DNA of 64,000 nucleotides from Streptomyces roseicoloratus (lineage in GTDB: Bacteria > Actinomycetota > Actinomycetes > Streptomycetales > Streptomycetaceae): assembly GCF_004117935.1 (NCBI RefSeq), contig NZ_SDOY01000153.1:1-64000 (forward strand). Reading direction: 5' to 3'. The translations under genes and the position numbers were made by a program. Numbering within the stretch: position 1 is the first letter of the stretch; each line of letters starts with the position of its first letter. Below, piece by piece: positions 26,877 to 35,653 of the stretch. A model generated the notes under the pieces. The model did not search any database. It had not been told where the DNA came from and worked only from the letters and a program-made list of their open reading frames with translations.

Positions 26877-27722
26877 ATGACCTGGGTCGCCGCGGTCGCG
26901 CGGTTGCGGGCACGCCGGGAGCCCGGCGTGCTGGTGACCGTCGCGACCGTGCGCGGCCACGCGCCCCGCCGGGCCGGCGCCAAGCTCGTCGTCGGGCGGA
27001 CCGGGACCTGGGGCTCGATCGGCGGCGGCAACATCGAGGCCGTCGCCGTCGACCGGGCCCGCGAGCTGACCGCCACGCACCACCCGGAACCCGAGCTGAT
27101 GGAGTTCGCCCTCAACGACAAGGTCACCGGGCGGCACGGCGTGCAATGCTGCGGCGGAGCCGTCACGGTGCTCCTCGAACCGCTGCCGGTGGTCCCCGCC
27201 GTCGCGATCTTCGGCATCGGGCACGTCGGCCTCGAACTGGCCCGCATCCTGGCCCGCCACGACCTCGACCTGCACCTGGTCGACAGCCGCCCCGACATGC
27301 TCACCGACGAACGCCTCGGCGTCCCGCTCGCCGACGCGGTGGCGCAGGTCCGCGTGCACCACACCCCGCTCCTCCCGGAGGAGGTGCTCGCGGAGCTGGC
27401 ACCCGGCACCCACGTCCTGATCATGACCCACGACCACGCCGAGGACGCCGCACTGTGCGACGCGGCCCTGCGCACCGAAGGTCTCGGCACGATCGGACTC
27501 ATCGGTTCGGCCGCCAAGTGGTCCCGCTTCCGGCAGCGGCTGGCCACCGAGGGCGGCCACGACGACGCCACCATCGACCGGATCACCACCCCGATCGGAA
27601 CGCCCGGGATCACCGGCAAGGAACCCGCCACCATCGCGGTGAGCGTCGCGGCGGACCTGCTCCGGACCTTCGAGCAGGACGGCGGCCGGGCAGCGCGGGC
27701 AGCCGCCGCGGCGGACGCGTGA
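26877..27722 (+). CDS. xdhC: XdhC-family molybdenum cofactor insertase
   Basis: 281-aa chaperone that binds and sulfurates molybdenum cofactor before insertion into XdhB. The N-terminal XdhC/CoxI domain has TVRGHAPRRAGAKLVV and GSIGGGNIEA, then GVQCCGGAVTVLLE with a conserved cysteine pair. The C-terminal Rossmann domain has AIFGIGHVGLELARILARHD, LIMTHDHAEDAALCDAAL and GLIGSAAKWSRFR. ATG 26877 begins one nt after the xdhB stop, the third gene of the operon. Confidence 0.92.
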   Translation: MTWVAAVARLRARREPGVLVTVATVRGHAPRRAGAKLVVGRTGTWGSIGGGNIEAVAVDRARELTATHHPEPELMEFALNDKVTGRHGVQCCGGAVTVLLEPLPVVPAVAIFGIGHVGLELARILARHDLDLHLVDSRPDMLTDERLGVPLADAVAQVRVHHTPLLPEEVLAELAPGTHVLIMTHDHAEDAALCDAALRTEGLGTIGLIGSAAKWSRFRQRLATEGGHDDATIDRITTPIGTPGITGKEPATIAVSVAADLLRTFEQDGGRAARAAAAADA

Positions 27723-27866
27723 CGGCGTCCCGATGCGGGAAGCCGCCACCGCCCGCCGCGGCGCGGCCTCGCCGGGACGCCCTTGACAGCCAGTCATGCT
27801 CCTGACACCAGTGGCACTGCCGCACCTCCCGTGAACGGCACGTGAACCGAAGGGGACGATCAGCGC

Positions 27867-29138
27867 ATGACCAAGCCCGACAGCGCGGGACAGGACTACG
27901 ACGTCGTCATCAGCGGAGCCAGTCTCGCCGGCAGCGCCGCGGCGATCCTGCTCGCCCGCCGCGGCGCCCGCGTCGCCCTGCTGGAACGCCGCTCCGACCC
28001 CGACGCGTACAAGGTGCTGTGCACCCACTCCCTCACGGCCAACGCCTACCCCGTCCTCGACGAACTCGGCCTCGTTCCCGCACTGGAGGAAGCGGGAGCG
28101 GTCCGCAACGAGGCCCGCTGGTACACCCGTTGGGGATGGATAGAACCGAGAGCGGCGCCCTCGGGCCCCGAACTCCCGTACGGCTACAACGTCCGGCGCA
28201 GCACCCTCGACCCGCTCGTCAGATCCCACGCCGCCCGGACACCCGGGGTCGACCTGCTCCTCGGCCACCAGGTGACCGGCCTGGTCGGCGAGAGCGGCCG
28301 GACCGTGGGAGTCACGGTATCGACCGCCCAGGGCGAGCGGGAGATCCGCGCCCGCCTCGTGGTCGGTGCCGACGGCAAGGACTCGGCCGTCGCGAAGTAC
28401 GCCGAGGTGCCCGTGCGCCGGCACGAGAACGCGCGGTTCGGCTATCTCGCCCACTTCCGCGGCCTGCCCCTGCGCGACGGCATCGCCCACGCCTGGTTCC
28501 TCGAACCCGACACGGCGTACGCGTTCCCCAACGACGACGGGGTCACGGTCGTCGCGGTCCTCCCGGACAAGAAGCGCCTGCCGGCCTTCCGGGAGGACCT
28601 GGAGGGCAGCTTCCTGGACCTCGTCCGCGGCCTGCCGGAGGCGCCGCCCGTCGACACCGCCGAGCGCGTCTCGAAGATCATCGGAACGGTCGACTACCCG
28701 CTGCTCACCCGCGAGCCGACGGCACCGGGCCTCGCGCTCGTCGGCGACGCGGCCCTGACCGGCGATCCGCTGTGGGGCGTGGGATGTGGCTGGGCCCTGC
28801 AGTCCGCGCACTGGCTCGCGGAAGCGGTCGCCTCCGCCGCGACCGGCCGGGGCGACCTGGACAGGTCGCTCGCGGCCTACGCCCGTACGCACCGCCGCCG
28901 GCTCACCGGCCACCAGAGACTGGCCGCCGACTACGCGAGGACCGCCCGCCCCTTCAACCCCGGCGAGCAGCTGATGTTCTCTGCGGCGGCGCGTGACGAG
29001 GCGATGGCACGGCACATGTTCCTGTTCGCCTCCCGCCTCATCGGCCCGATGCGCTTCCTGAGCCCCCTCGCCCTCGCCAGGGCGGCAGCCGTCAACATCA
29101 GGCACCGCAGCACGGCGGCGTCGTCCGGCCGGGCGTGA
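27867..29138 (+). CDS. FAD-dependent monooxygenase / geranylgeranyl-reductase-like flavoprotein
   Basis: 423-aa flavoprotein. N-terminal FAD-binding YDVVISGASLAGSAAAILLARRG (GxGxxG variant GASLAG) with LLERR, a middle LVVGADGKDSAVAKYAEV (the DG motif of aromatic hydroxylases), and LALVGDAALTGDPLWGVGCGWALQSA, the GD motif. This fits the PHBH/geranylgeranyl reductase group; substrate unknown. ATG 27867 follows GAAGGGGAC. A TTGACA at 27783-27788 could be a -35 box but no good -10 is seen. It is 144 nt from xdhC and probably separate. Confidence 0.82.
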   Translation: MTKPDSAGQDYDVVISGASLAGSAAAILLARRGARVALLERRSDPDAYKVLCTHSLTANAYPVLDELGLVPALEEAGAVRNEARWYTRWGWIEPRAAPSGPELPYGYNVRRSTLDPLVRSHAARTPGVDLLLGHQVTGLVGESGRTVGVTVSTAQGEREIRARLVVGADGKDSAVAKYAEVPVRRHENARFGYLAHFRGLPLRDGIAHAWFLEPDTAYAFPNDDGVTVVAVLPDKKRLPAFREDLEGSFLDLVRGLPEAPPVDTAERVSKIIGTVDYPLLTREPTAPGLALVGDAALTGDPLWGVGCGWALQSAHWLAEAVASAATGRGDLDRSLAAYARTHRRRLTGHQRLAADYARTARPFNPGEQLMFSAAARDEAMARHMFLFASRLIGPMRFLSPLALARAAAVNIRHRSTAASSGRA

Positions 29139-29168
29139 CCGCGGCCGGAGCCGATCGTTCCACCGGGC

Positions 29169-29393
29169 ATGAAGAAGATCGTCACAGCAGCCATGCTCAC
29201 GCTCACGGGCGTCGCCATCGCCGCCCCCGCGCACGCCGGAGGCGTCGGAAACGTCGCCGAGGCGCTGCCGCTCGACACCGCGGCCCCCGTCACGAAGACG
29301 CTCCCGGTCAACCCGAAGGAGATGAGGCCGGACGGTGACGGCCTCATCCCCGTCGGCGGCACCCTCAAGAAGCTGCGCCCGGGCAAGCACTGA
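29169..29393 (+). CDS. Small secreted protein, 74 aa
   Basis: Signal peptide MKKIVTAAMLTLTGVAIAAPAHA with a cleavage site after AHA, leaving a 51-residue mature peptide containing NVAEALPLDTAAPVTKTLP and a basic end LKKLRPGKH. It resembles small secreted actinobacterial proteins of unknown role; no Cys, so not a chaplin. ATG 29169 lacks a strong ribosome site. It lies 30 nt after the flavoprotein gene. Confidence 0.7.
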   Translation: MKKIVTAAMLTLTGVAIAAPAHAGGVGNVAEALPLDTAAPVTKTLPVNPKEMRPDGDGLIPVGGTLKKLRPGKH

Positions 29394-29456
29394 ACGAGCA
29401 GCCCCACGGCCGGCCCGGTGACCGGTTCCGCCCGTCGGCCCGGTAACCGAAACGGT

Positions 29457-29488
29457 GACCAGCCGACCAGCCGACCAGCCGACCAGTC
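29457..29488. repeat. 8-bp tandem repeat, four units
   Basis: GACCAGCC is repeated at 29457, 29465, 29473 and 29481 (last unit GACCAGTC) in the 209-bp gap between the small secreted protein and the HEAT-type gene. Confidence 0.75.
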
Positions 29489-29576
29489 GACCCGGCCGCG
29501 ACCGGCTCGGCAGGCCCGGCAACCGGCCGGGAACCCCGGCCGCGCCCCTCGCCCAAGCGCCGCCGACTGAAGCCGT

Positions 29577-29612
29577 CACCGGCTGAGGCCGTCACCCCGG
29601 CTTCAGCCGGTG
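29577..29612. terminator. Inverted repeat at a convergent gene junction
   Basis: CACCGGCTGA at 29577-29586 pairs perfectly with TCAGCCGGTG at 29603-29612 around a 16-nt loop. The right arm includes the stop codon of the HEAT-type gene, and the small secreted gene ends on the other side, so it could stop transcription from both directions. Confidence 0.45.
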
Positions 29613-32600
29613 CCCAGCTCGGTGTCCCAGGCCGCTTCGCGGACTTCCCGCTGCGGATGGCGGCGGAGCTCGACGACGCTCGCCCGCCAGACCTCCGGCC
29701 AGCTCTGCCGGGGTCCGATCGCGGTGGCGAGCCCGAGGGCGAGGAGGCCCTCGACCAGACCGCCGTCGGCGCCGAGGGCACGGACCGCGGCGAGTCCGGA
29801 GGCGGAGTCCGCGAGCGGGCCGCCGCGGTGCGTCCCCTTCACCTTCTCGGCCACCCGGCCGGCGAGGACGGGGCGGTCCCCGATCGCCGCGACGAGGTCG
29901 CGCAGCGCGTCGAGCAGCGCGGGCTCCGCCGCCTCCAGGTCGATCGCCCGGAGGAGGAGATCGGTCCGCACGGACCTGAGCGACGGTTCGGCCTCCAGCT
30001 GCCGGGCCAGCGCCGCGCACGTCCGGTGGTCGTAGGCGTAGCCGATGACGGAACGCAGACGACGACGGGCCGGCAGGTCACCGCCCCGCCCGCCGCCCTC
30101 CGGTTCGCCGGCGGCGATGAGCGTCAGGAGCCGGTCGACGACACCGTGGAACAGGCTGCCGGGCCCGATGCCTCCGACGGGGTGAGGCAGGTCGGACCGA
30201 GCCAGTTCCAGCAGACCGGAGGTCGCACGCCACAGGGCGAGCGGTGAGGTGAGATCGGTGCAGACGTCGGCGAGAGCCGCGCCGGCGGCGGGCGTGTAGG
30301 GCGCCCAGTCACCGAGGCGGGACAGCGCCTCGTTCGCCGTCGCTTCCTCGGCGACGGCGGGCAGCCGGGCCAGCAGCTCGCCGTAGCGGGGCCGGTGGGC
30401 CGGGGCCAGGTCGGTGGGACGGACGTCCAGGAGCGCGCGCCGGCTGACGTCCGGCCCCTCGGCCGCCGCCGACCCCAGCAGATCCCACATCTCCTCCGCC
30501 GGCAGCAGTGTTGCGGCCATCCGGACGACCGTGGCGTGCACGTCCGGGTGGACCCCCGGGGCACGGCCCGCGGCGGACAGGAGTGCGATGGCGGCTCGCG
30601 GCGCCAGATGGCCGGTCGCGAGGCGGACGGCGGCCTTGCGGACGGTGACCTTCACGCCGCTCTCGAGGGTGAGGACGTCATGGATCAGCGCCGCGACCCG
30701 ACTGGGCCGGGCGTGCGCGGCGGCGCGGCCGGCCGCCGACCAGGCGGCCGCGGCCCGGTCGTCCCCGGCGTGGTCGAGCAGGGCGCCGAGGGCGGCGGCG
30801 GGGTCGTCCGTGTGCGCGGCGGCGTCCAGCGCCGCCGCCGCGAGAGCGGCCTCGGCCTGCTCGCCCTGGCCGCCCTGCTCGGCGTCCTCGTCCTCCTCGC
30901 CCTGCCCTGCCCGATCGGGCTGCCCCGGCTCCCGGACGCCGGTGGGCCGAGTGCCGCCCTCGGGTCCGCCGGCTTCCGACGACGGGTCGGCGGCGTACCG
31001 CCGGAGCAGCATCCGTCCGTGCTCCGGCACCGGCGCCACCGCGCGGAGCAGGGCGGCGCGTTCGTCGATCCCGCGGCCGGCGTCCGCGACGGCGTCGGCG
31101 GCCAGCCGGACCGCCGCCCGCTGCTGCCGGGGCAGCCACCGGTCGGCGTAGCGGAACAGCGGAAGCGGCCGGCGAACGCCGGCGACCGGGAACCGGCCGC
31201 CACCCTGCGGCAGTTCGGGGGACAGCGCGCCGTCGAGGAGATCGGTGCGCTGTTCGGACAGGACGGCGAGGACCTCGGGCAGGAACGCCGCCGTCGGCTC
31301 CCACGCCAGCAGCTCGGCGACGCGCTCGCCGCGGGACGCGGGATCGGCCAGCCAGGCCGCCGCGACCTCGCCGAACACACCGTCCGGGCAGGTGCGCAGG
31401 GCGCGCCCGAGGCGGTCCTGGAGTCCAGGGATCCGGTACGCGCGCTTCCCGCAGGCGCGGACCAGCGCGAGCAGGGGAACGACGTCTCCGCCGTCGGCGG
31501 CCCGGTCCAGCCACGGACCGAGCGCGTCCAGGACCGCGTCGAGCGCGTCGAGGTGCGCCATGCCGCCGGGCGGGCAGAGGTCGGCCTTTCCGGTATGAGC
31601 GGTGAGCGCTTCGATGATGCGTACGGCGGTCCGCAGGGCCGCCCCGCCGCCTCGGGCGCTCTCGGCCCTCTCGGGTCCGGCGGCCGTCTCCACGGAGGCC
31701 GTGGCGCCACCCGGTCGACGCGGGGCGGCGGCGCCGTCGAGCAGCACGAGGGCGAGGTCCCGGATCGACTCCCGCGTCTGGTGGGAGCAGTCCCGAGCCC
31801 GCAGGGCATCACGGCACAGCCGTTCCAGGGACTCGGCGCCGGTGCGGCCCCCGTCGGACGCCTCTGCCGCAGACGCGCGTACGCCGGCCACGCCGGCCTC
31901 GGGTGTCCGCGTGGAGGCCACGCCCGTCCCGGATGGCACGACGGCCGCACCCGTCCCGGGCGTGCGTATGTCGAGCGATGCCGCGAGCAGGGGAGCGGGG
32001 AGAGCGGCGAGGCCGGACAGGGCGTCCCAGCGCACGAGGTCCCGCTCGTTCCCCAACCGGCCGGCGGCCAGGGCCAGGACCTCCGCGACCGCCTGCGGGT
32101 CCCGGCTGTGACCGGCGTTGACGACGAGCCAGTTCCAGATCGCCCCGCGCCACTCGGCGTCAGCGGAGTCGAGGCCCGCGCACAGGCCCGGCCGGGCCTC
32201 GGCGGGCGGGAGCAGGGAGAGCAGGTCCCGTTCCTCCCCGCCCGAGTGGCGTTCGGCGCGGGACCGCTCTATGGCGACCCGCACCCGGGGGTGCCGTTCG
32301 GCCGCCGGCAGCGCCGCCAGCACGTTCGCGTGCGGGTGGACCCGGCGCGGATCACCCACCGCGGTGACGGCGTCCACGAACGCGGCCCGGCGCGCCGGTG
32401 GTACCGACCGCAGCAGTACGTCGAACGCTTCCCGGTTGAACCACCGGGCCGCGAGCACCGGCAGGGACGGCGGGCCCGCCGCCACCAGCCGCCGCAGGAC
32501 CGCACGGCGCGGGGTCCGTTCCCACCGGACGGTGGGTCGCCCCGGATCGGCCAGCCAGCGCGTGACGCGCTCGGCGTCCACCGCCACCAGCTCACCGAGC

Positions 32601-33310
32601 CGGTCGTTCACCGGACCCGGCAGGTGGTCGGGCCCGTACCGTTCCAGCAGGTCGAGCACACGGGCCGGCCCGGCGGGCAGCGCCGCGGCGATCGCGGTGG
32701 CGTGCTGCTGCCACCAGCGGTTCCGCAGCCGCTGCGGCAGGTCCGCGAGCTCCCGTTCCACGTGGTCGAGCACCGCGCCGGGATGCCGCACGGCCAGCGT
32801 GCTCCAGTCCTCGAACGCGAGCGCCCCGGCGAGCTCGGGCAGCAGCCTCGCGGTGAACTCCGTCGAACAGCCCGGCAGCAGCCGTGCGGCGTCCCGCTCC
32901 CCGTACTCGGCGCGCGCCACCGGCACCAGCCGCTCGGCGAGCCCGGCCCGCCGCCCGTCGCGCAGCAGTCGCGCGAGAGCGACGCGGACCACGGCGGGGG
33001 CGTCGCCGTAAGCGGCCTCGACGGCGGCGTCGGGAACGGGAAGCCTCCTGGCGCCGCGCAGCGCGTACCGGCGCACCACCGGATCGGGATCGGCGAGCCG
33101 CGCCGCGAGATGCTCCGCGTCTTCGCCGGCGAGAGCGGCGAGCGCCGCGAGCCGCCGCTCGTAGGGGCCGCGCTCGTCCAGCGACGCGAGCAGGGGCCGC
33201 AGGGTCCCGTGACGGGCGAGCCGGTGGGCGGTGGTGGCGGTCCGGCGAAGGCGCTCGGCGTGCGGCAGGGCATCGAGGACGGCGAGGAACTCGTCAGCGG
33301 TGAAGATCAT
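29603..33310 (-). CDS. Large HEAT-repeat-like cytoplasmic protein, 1,235 aa
   Basis: Very long Leu/Ala/Arg-rich protein with repeated helical hairpins typical of HEAT or armadillo solenoids, for example LAALAALAGEDAEHLAARLADPDPVVRRYALRGARRL near the N-terminus and many LLERYG or ALRDLV-type helices later. No catalytic motif, signal peptide or membrane segment. Two low-complexity linkers are visible, one around residue 800 rich in Glu and Gly (DRAGQGEEDEDAEQGGQGE). Relatives in Streptomyces are of unknown function; a scaffold role is inferred. ATG 33310 is preceded by CACAAT and 8 nt; GTG 33313 is an alternative. Confidence 0.8.
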   Translation of the reverse strand: MIFTADEFLAVLDALPHAERLRRTATTAHRLARHGTLRPLLASLDERGPYERRLAALAALAGEDAEHLAARLADPDPVVRRYALRGARRLPVPDAAVEAAYGDAPAVVRVALARLLRDGRRAGLAERLVPVARAEYGERDAARLLPGCSTEFTARLLPELAGALAFEDWSTLAVRHPGAVLDHVERELADLPQRLRNRWWQQHATAIAAALPAGPARVLDLLERYGPDHLPGPVNDRLGELVAVDAERVTRWLADPGRPTVRWERTPRRAVLRRLVAAGPPSLPVLAARWFNREAFDVLLRSVPPARRAAFVDAVTAVGDPRRVHPHANVLAALPAAERHPRVRVAIERSRAERHSGGEERDLLSLLPPAEARPGLCAGLDSADAEWRGAIWNWLVVNAGHSRDPQAVAEVLALAAGRLGNERDLVRWDALSGLAALPAPLLAASLDIRTPGTGAAVVPSGTGVASTRTPEAGVAGVRASAAEASDGGRTGAESLERLCRDALRARDCSHQTRESIRDLALVLLDGAAAPRRPGGATASVETAAGPERAESARGGGAALRTAVRIIEALTAHTGKADLCPPGGMAHLDALDAVLDALGPWLDRAADGGDVVPLLALVRACGKRAYRIPGLQDRLGRALRTCPDGVFGEVAAAWLADPASRGERVAELLAWEPTAAFLPEVLAVLSEQRTDLLDGALSPELPQGGGRFPVAGVRRPLPLFRYADRWLPRQQRAAVRLAADAVADAGRGIDERAALLRAVAPVPEHGRMLLRRYAADPSSEAGGPEGGTRPTGVREPGQPDRAGQGEEDEDAEQGGQGEQAEAALAAAALDAAAHTDDPAAALGALLDHAGDDRAAAAWSAAGRAAAHARPSRVAALIHDVLTLESGVKVTVRKAAVRLATGHLAPRAAIALLSAAGRAPGVHPDVHATVVRMAATLLPAEEMWDLLGSAAAEGPDVSRRALLDVRPTDLAPAHRPRYGELLARLPAVAEEATANEALSRLGDWAPYTPAAGAALADVCTDLTSPLALWRATSGLLELARSDLPHPVGGIGPGSLFHGVVDRLLTLIAAGEPEGGGRGGDLPARRRLRSVIGYAYDHRTCAALARQLEAEPSLRSVRTDLLLRAIDLEAAEPALLDALRDLVAAIGDRPVLAGRVAEKVKGTHRGGPLADSASGLAAVRALGADGGLVEGLLALGLATAIGPRQSWPEVWRASVVELRRHPQREVREAAWDTELGTG

Positions 33311-33467
33311 CACTGAGGATTGTGCCCCAGGCGCCGCCTCCGGCCCATCGAATTTCGGAGCCGGCCGGGAACCGCCACGCGGATTCCGCGCGTCGCTGTG
33401 CCCGACCGGGGCATGCCTGGACGGGCGAGCCGGACGAACCCGGTCACGGCACGGAGGAGAACGCCTC

Positions 33468-33941
33468 GTGCCGAAGCCGACGACGGGGGCGCCGATGATG
33501 TTCGGGGGCGAGGACGAGTGGTGGGTGCTGCTGTTCGTTCCGGTGGTGTGGTGGATCTTCCTCGGGCCGTTCGCCATGCTGGCGCTGGGGGCGTGGTGCG
33601 GCTCGGCGCCCGGTCCGCGGCCACGGTGGTGGTCGGTACTGGTGCCGTCGTACCCGGTGGTGAGCTCGTCGATCCCCATGATCTTCCCGCTGAGCCAGTG
33701 GGACCGCGCCGTACTGGAGGACGGAACCCCGGGCCCGCGGCCCCACCTGACCGACGTCTTCGGCTACCTGGCCGGCTACGTCGGGGGCATCACCCTGCTG
33801 CCCTGGCTGCTCGCCTACGTCATCGCACGCCTGGTGCGCTTCGTGCGATCCCGCAGACGCGGCCCCGCCGGGCCGCGGGGACCGGAGCCCGCGCCGGCGG
33901 ACCCGGACGGGTGTGGGGCGGCGGACCCGGGCAGGGCGTAG
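33468..33941 (+). CDS. Membrane protein of unknown function, 157 aa
   Basis: Three probable helices (VLLFVPVVWWIFLGPFAMLALG, WWSVLVPSYPVVSSSIPMIF, TDVFGYLAGYVGGITLLPWLLAYVIARLV) and a Pro/Asp/Gly tail after RSRRRGPAGPRGPE. GTG 33468 has GGAGGAGA 7 nt upstream; ATG 33495 is a possible internal start. Transcribed divergently from the HEAT-type gene and followed, after 150 nt, by the helicase gene. Family not recognised. Confidence 0.7.
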   Translation: MPKPTTGAPMMFGGEDEWWVLLFVPVVWWIFLGPFAMLALGAWCGSAPGPRPRWWSVLVPSYPVVSSSIPMIFPLSQWDRAVLEDGTPGPRPHLTDVFGYLAGYVGGITLLPWLLAYVIARLVRFVRSRRRGPAGPRGPEPAPADPDGCGAADPGRA

Positions 33942-34092
33942 GGCCGCGGGTCCGAGTGGGCGCAGTCGGGTGCCGCGTCGGCGCCCGGACCTGTCCGGAC
34001 CGGGTCTTCCGCGCCGTGCCGCCGGGATTCGACCGACCGCGCCCCGCCGTGTTCTCCTTGGTGGGCACCCCATCGACGAAGGCATGGCATCC

Positions 34093-35499
34093 ATGAACCC
34101 CTCGGCCCGTACGGGAGACCCCACCGGCCTCGCCGATCTCACCGGCCACGCCGGCACTCCCGCCCTCCCGGCCGCGGAGCGCTTCGACGCCATGGAGCTG
34201 CCCGGGGCGGTCCTGACGACACTGGCCGAGCAGGGCGTGACCAGCCCGTTCCCGATCCAGTCGGCCACCCTGCCCAGCGCCCTCGCGGGCCGGGACGTCC
34301 TCGGCCGGGGGCGTACGGGCTCCGGGAAGACCCTCGCCTTCGGGCTCGCGCTCCTCGCCCGCACGTCCGGCCGCCGCGCCGACGCCAAGAAGCCGCTCGC
34401 CCTGGTCCTCGTCCCTACCCGCGAGCTCGCCCAGCAGGTGACGGAGGCGCTCGCGCCGTACGCCCAGACCCTGAAGCTGCGCCTCGCGACCGTCGTCGGC
34501 GGTCTGCAGTCGGGCCGCCAGGCGACGGAGCTGCGGGCCGGGGCCGAGGTCCTCGTCGCCACTCCGGGGCGCCTGAAGGACCTCGTCGAGCGCCGGGCCT
34601 GCCGCCTCGACCAGGTAGAGATCACGGTCCTCGACGAGGCCGACCAGATGGCCGACATGGGCTTCCTGCCCCAGGTCACCGAACTGCTCGACCAGGTACG
34701 GCCCGGGGGCCAGCGGATGCTGTTCTCGGCCACGCTGGACCAGGACGTCGAACTCCTGGTCCGCCGCTACCTCCGGGACCCGGTGGTGCACGCGACCGAC
34801 CTCGCCGGCGGGACCGCCCCCGGTGTCGACCACCACGTGCTCCACGTCCAGGGCGCCGAGAAGTTCGCCGTCGCCACGGAGATCGCCGCGCGGGACGGGC
34901 GCGTGATCATGTTCCTGGACACCAAGCACGCCGTCGACCGGTTCACCCGAGACCTCGTGGCCGGCGGCGTACGGGCCGCAGCGCTGCACGGCGGCAAGTC
35001 CCAGCCCCAGCGCACCGACACGCTCGAGCGGTTCAGGACCGGGTCCGTCACCGTCCTGGTGGCGACGAACGTCGCGGCCCGCGGCATCCACGTCGACGAC
35101 CTCGACCTCGTCGTCAACGTCGACCCGCCCGCCGACCCCAAGGACTACCTCCACCGCGGCGGCCGTACGGCACGGGCCGGGGCCTCGGGCAGCGTGGTCA
35201 CCCTCGCGCTGCCCGACCAGCGCCGCGACCTGGCCCGGCTGCTGACGGACGCCGGCATCCGGGCCCGCACCACCAAGGTCCGCCCCGGCGATCCCGAGCT
35301 GCTCCGCATCACCGGAGCCAGGGCCGTCGCCGGCGGTCCCTCCGCCGCCGGCCAGGGCCGGCGCGGCGGCGCGGCCTTCCGCGGCATCGGCACCGTCCCC
35401 GGACGGCCCGGCCGCGCCAAGAATGAATCGCGCAAGTCCGCCGAAGCACGGCGCACCGCCGAAGCCCGCAAGGCGGCCCGCGTGCGGCGCGGCGGGTAG
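34093..35499 (+). CDS. DEAD-box ATP-dependent RNA helicase
   Basis: 468-aa helicase. Q motif FPIQSATLP, Walker A GRTGSGKT, PTRELAQQV, VATPGRL, DEAD in VLDEADQMADMGF, SAT in LFSATLDQ, and in the second RecA domain VATNVAARGIHVDDLDLVVN and HRGGRTARAG (HRxGRxxR with Gly). A basic Gly/Arg/Ala tail (about 430 onward) fits RNA binding. A GAAGG lies 11 nt before ATG 34093 but only 2 nt before ATG 34084, so I prefer the later start. Likely cold-shock or rRNA-assembly type; monocistronic. Confidence 0.93.
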   Translation: MNPSARTGDPTGLADLTGHAGTPALPAAERFDAMELPGAVLTTLAEQGVTSPFPIQSATLPSALAGRDVLGRGRTGSGKTLAFGLALLARTSGRRADAKKPLALVLVPTRELAQQVTEALAPYAQTLKLRLATVVGGLQSGRQATELRAGAEVLVATPGRLKDLVERRACRLDQVEITVLDEADQMADMGFLPQVTELLDQVRPGGQRMLFSATLDQDVELLVRRYLRDPVVHATDLAGGTAPGVDHHVLHVQGAEKFAVATEIAARDGRVIMFLDTKHAVDRFTRDLVAGGVRAAALHGGKSQPQRTDTLERFRTGSVTVLVATNVAARGIHVDDLDLVVNVDPPADPKDYLHRGGRTARAGASGSVVTLALPDQRRDLARLLTDAGIRARTTKVRPGDPELLRITGARAVAGGPSAAGQGRRGGAAFRGIGTVPGRPGRAKNESRKSAEARRTAEARKAARVRRGG

Positions 35500-35653
35500 G
35501 CCGCTTCTCGCCGGGACCGGACCCGCGACCCGGACCGACCCGGACCGGAGCCGGACCCGACCCGGGTCGCGCCGGCGGCGGAGCCCGGTCCGACCCGGTC
35601 ACGTCCGGAGGGAACGGGCCGGGCGTCCGCAGGCCGGGTGCGCGCGGTGGGCG

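Noticed and set aside
29603..33679. Long antisense and out-of-phase frames over the HEAT-type gene, up to 973 codons
   Set aside because: High-GC DNA gives long shadow frames. These are rich in Arg, Gly, Pro and have no ribosome site or family motif; the minus-strand frame has balanced composition and helical periodicity.
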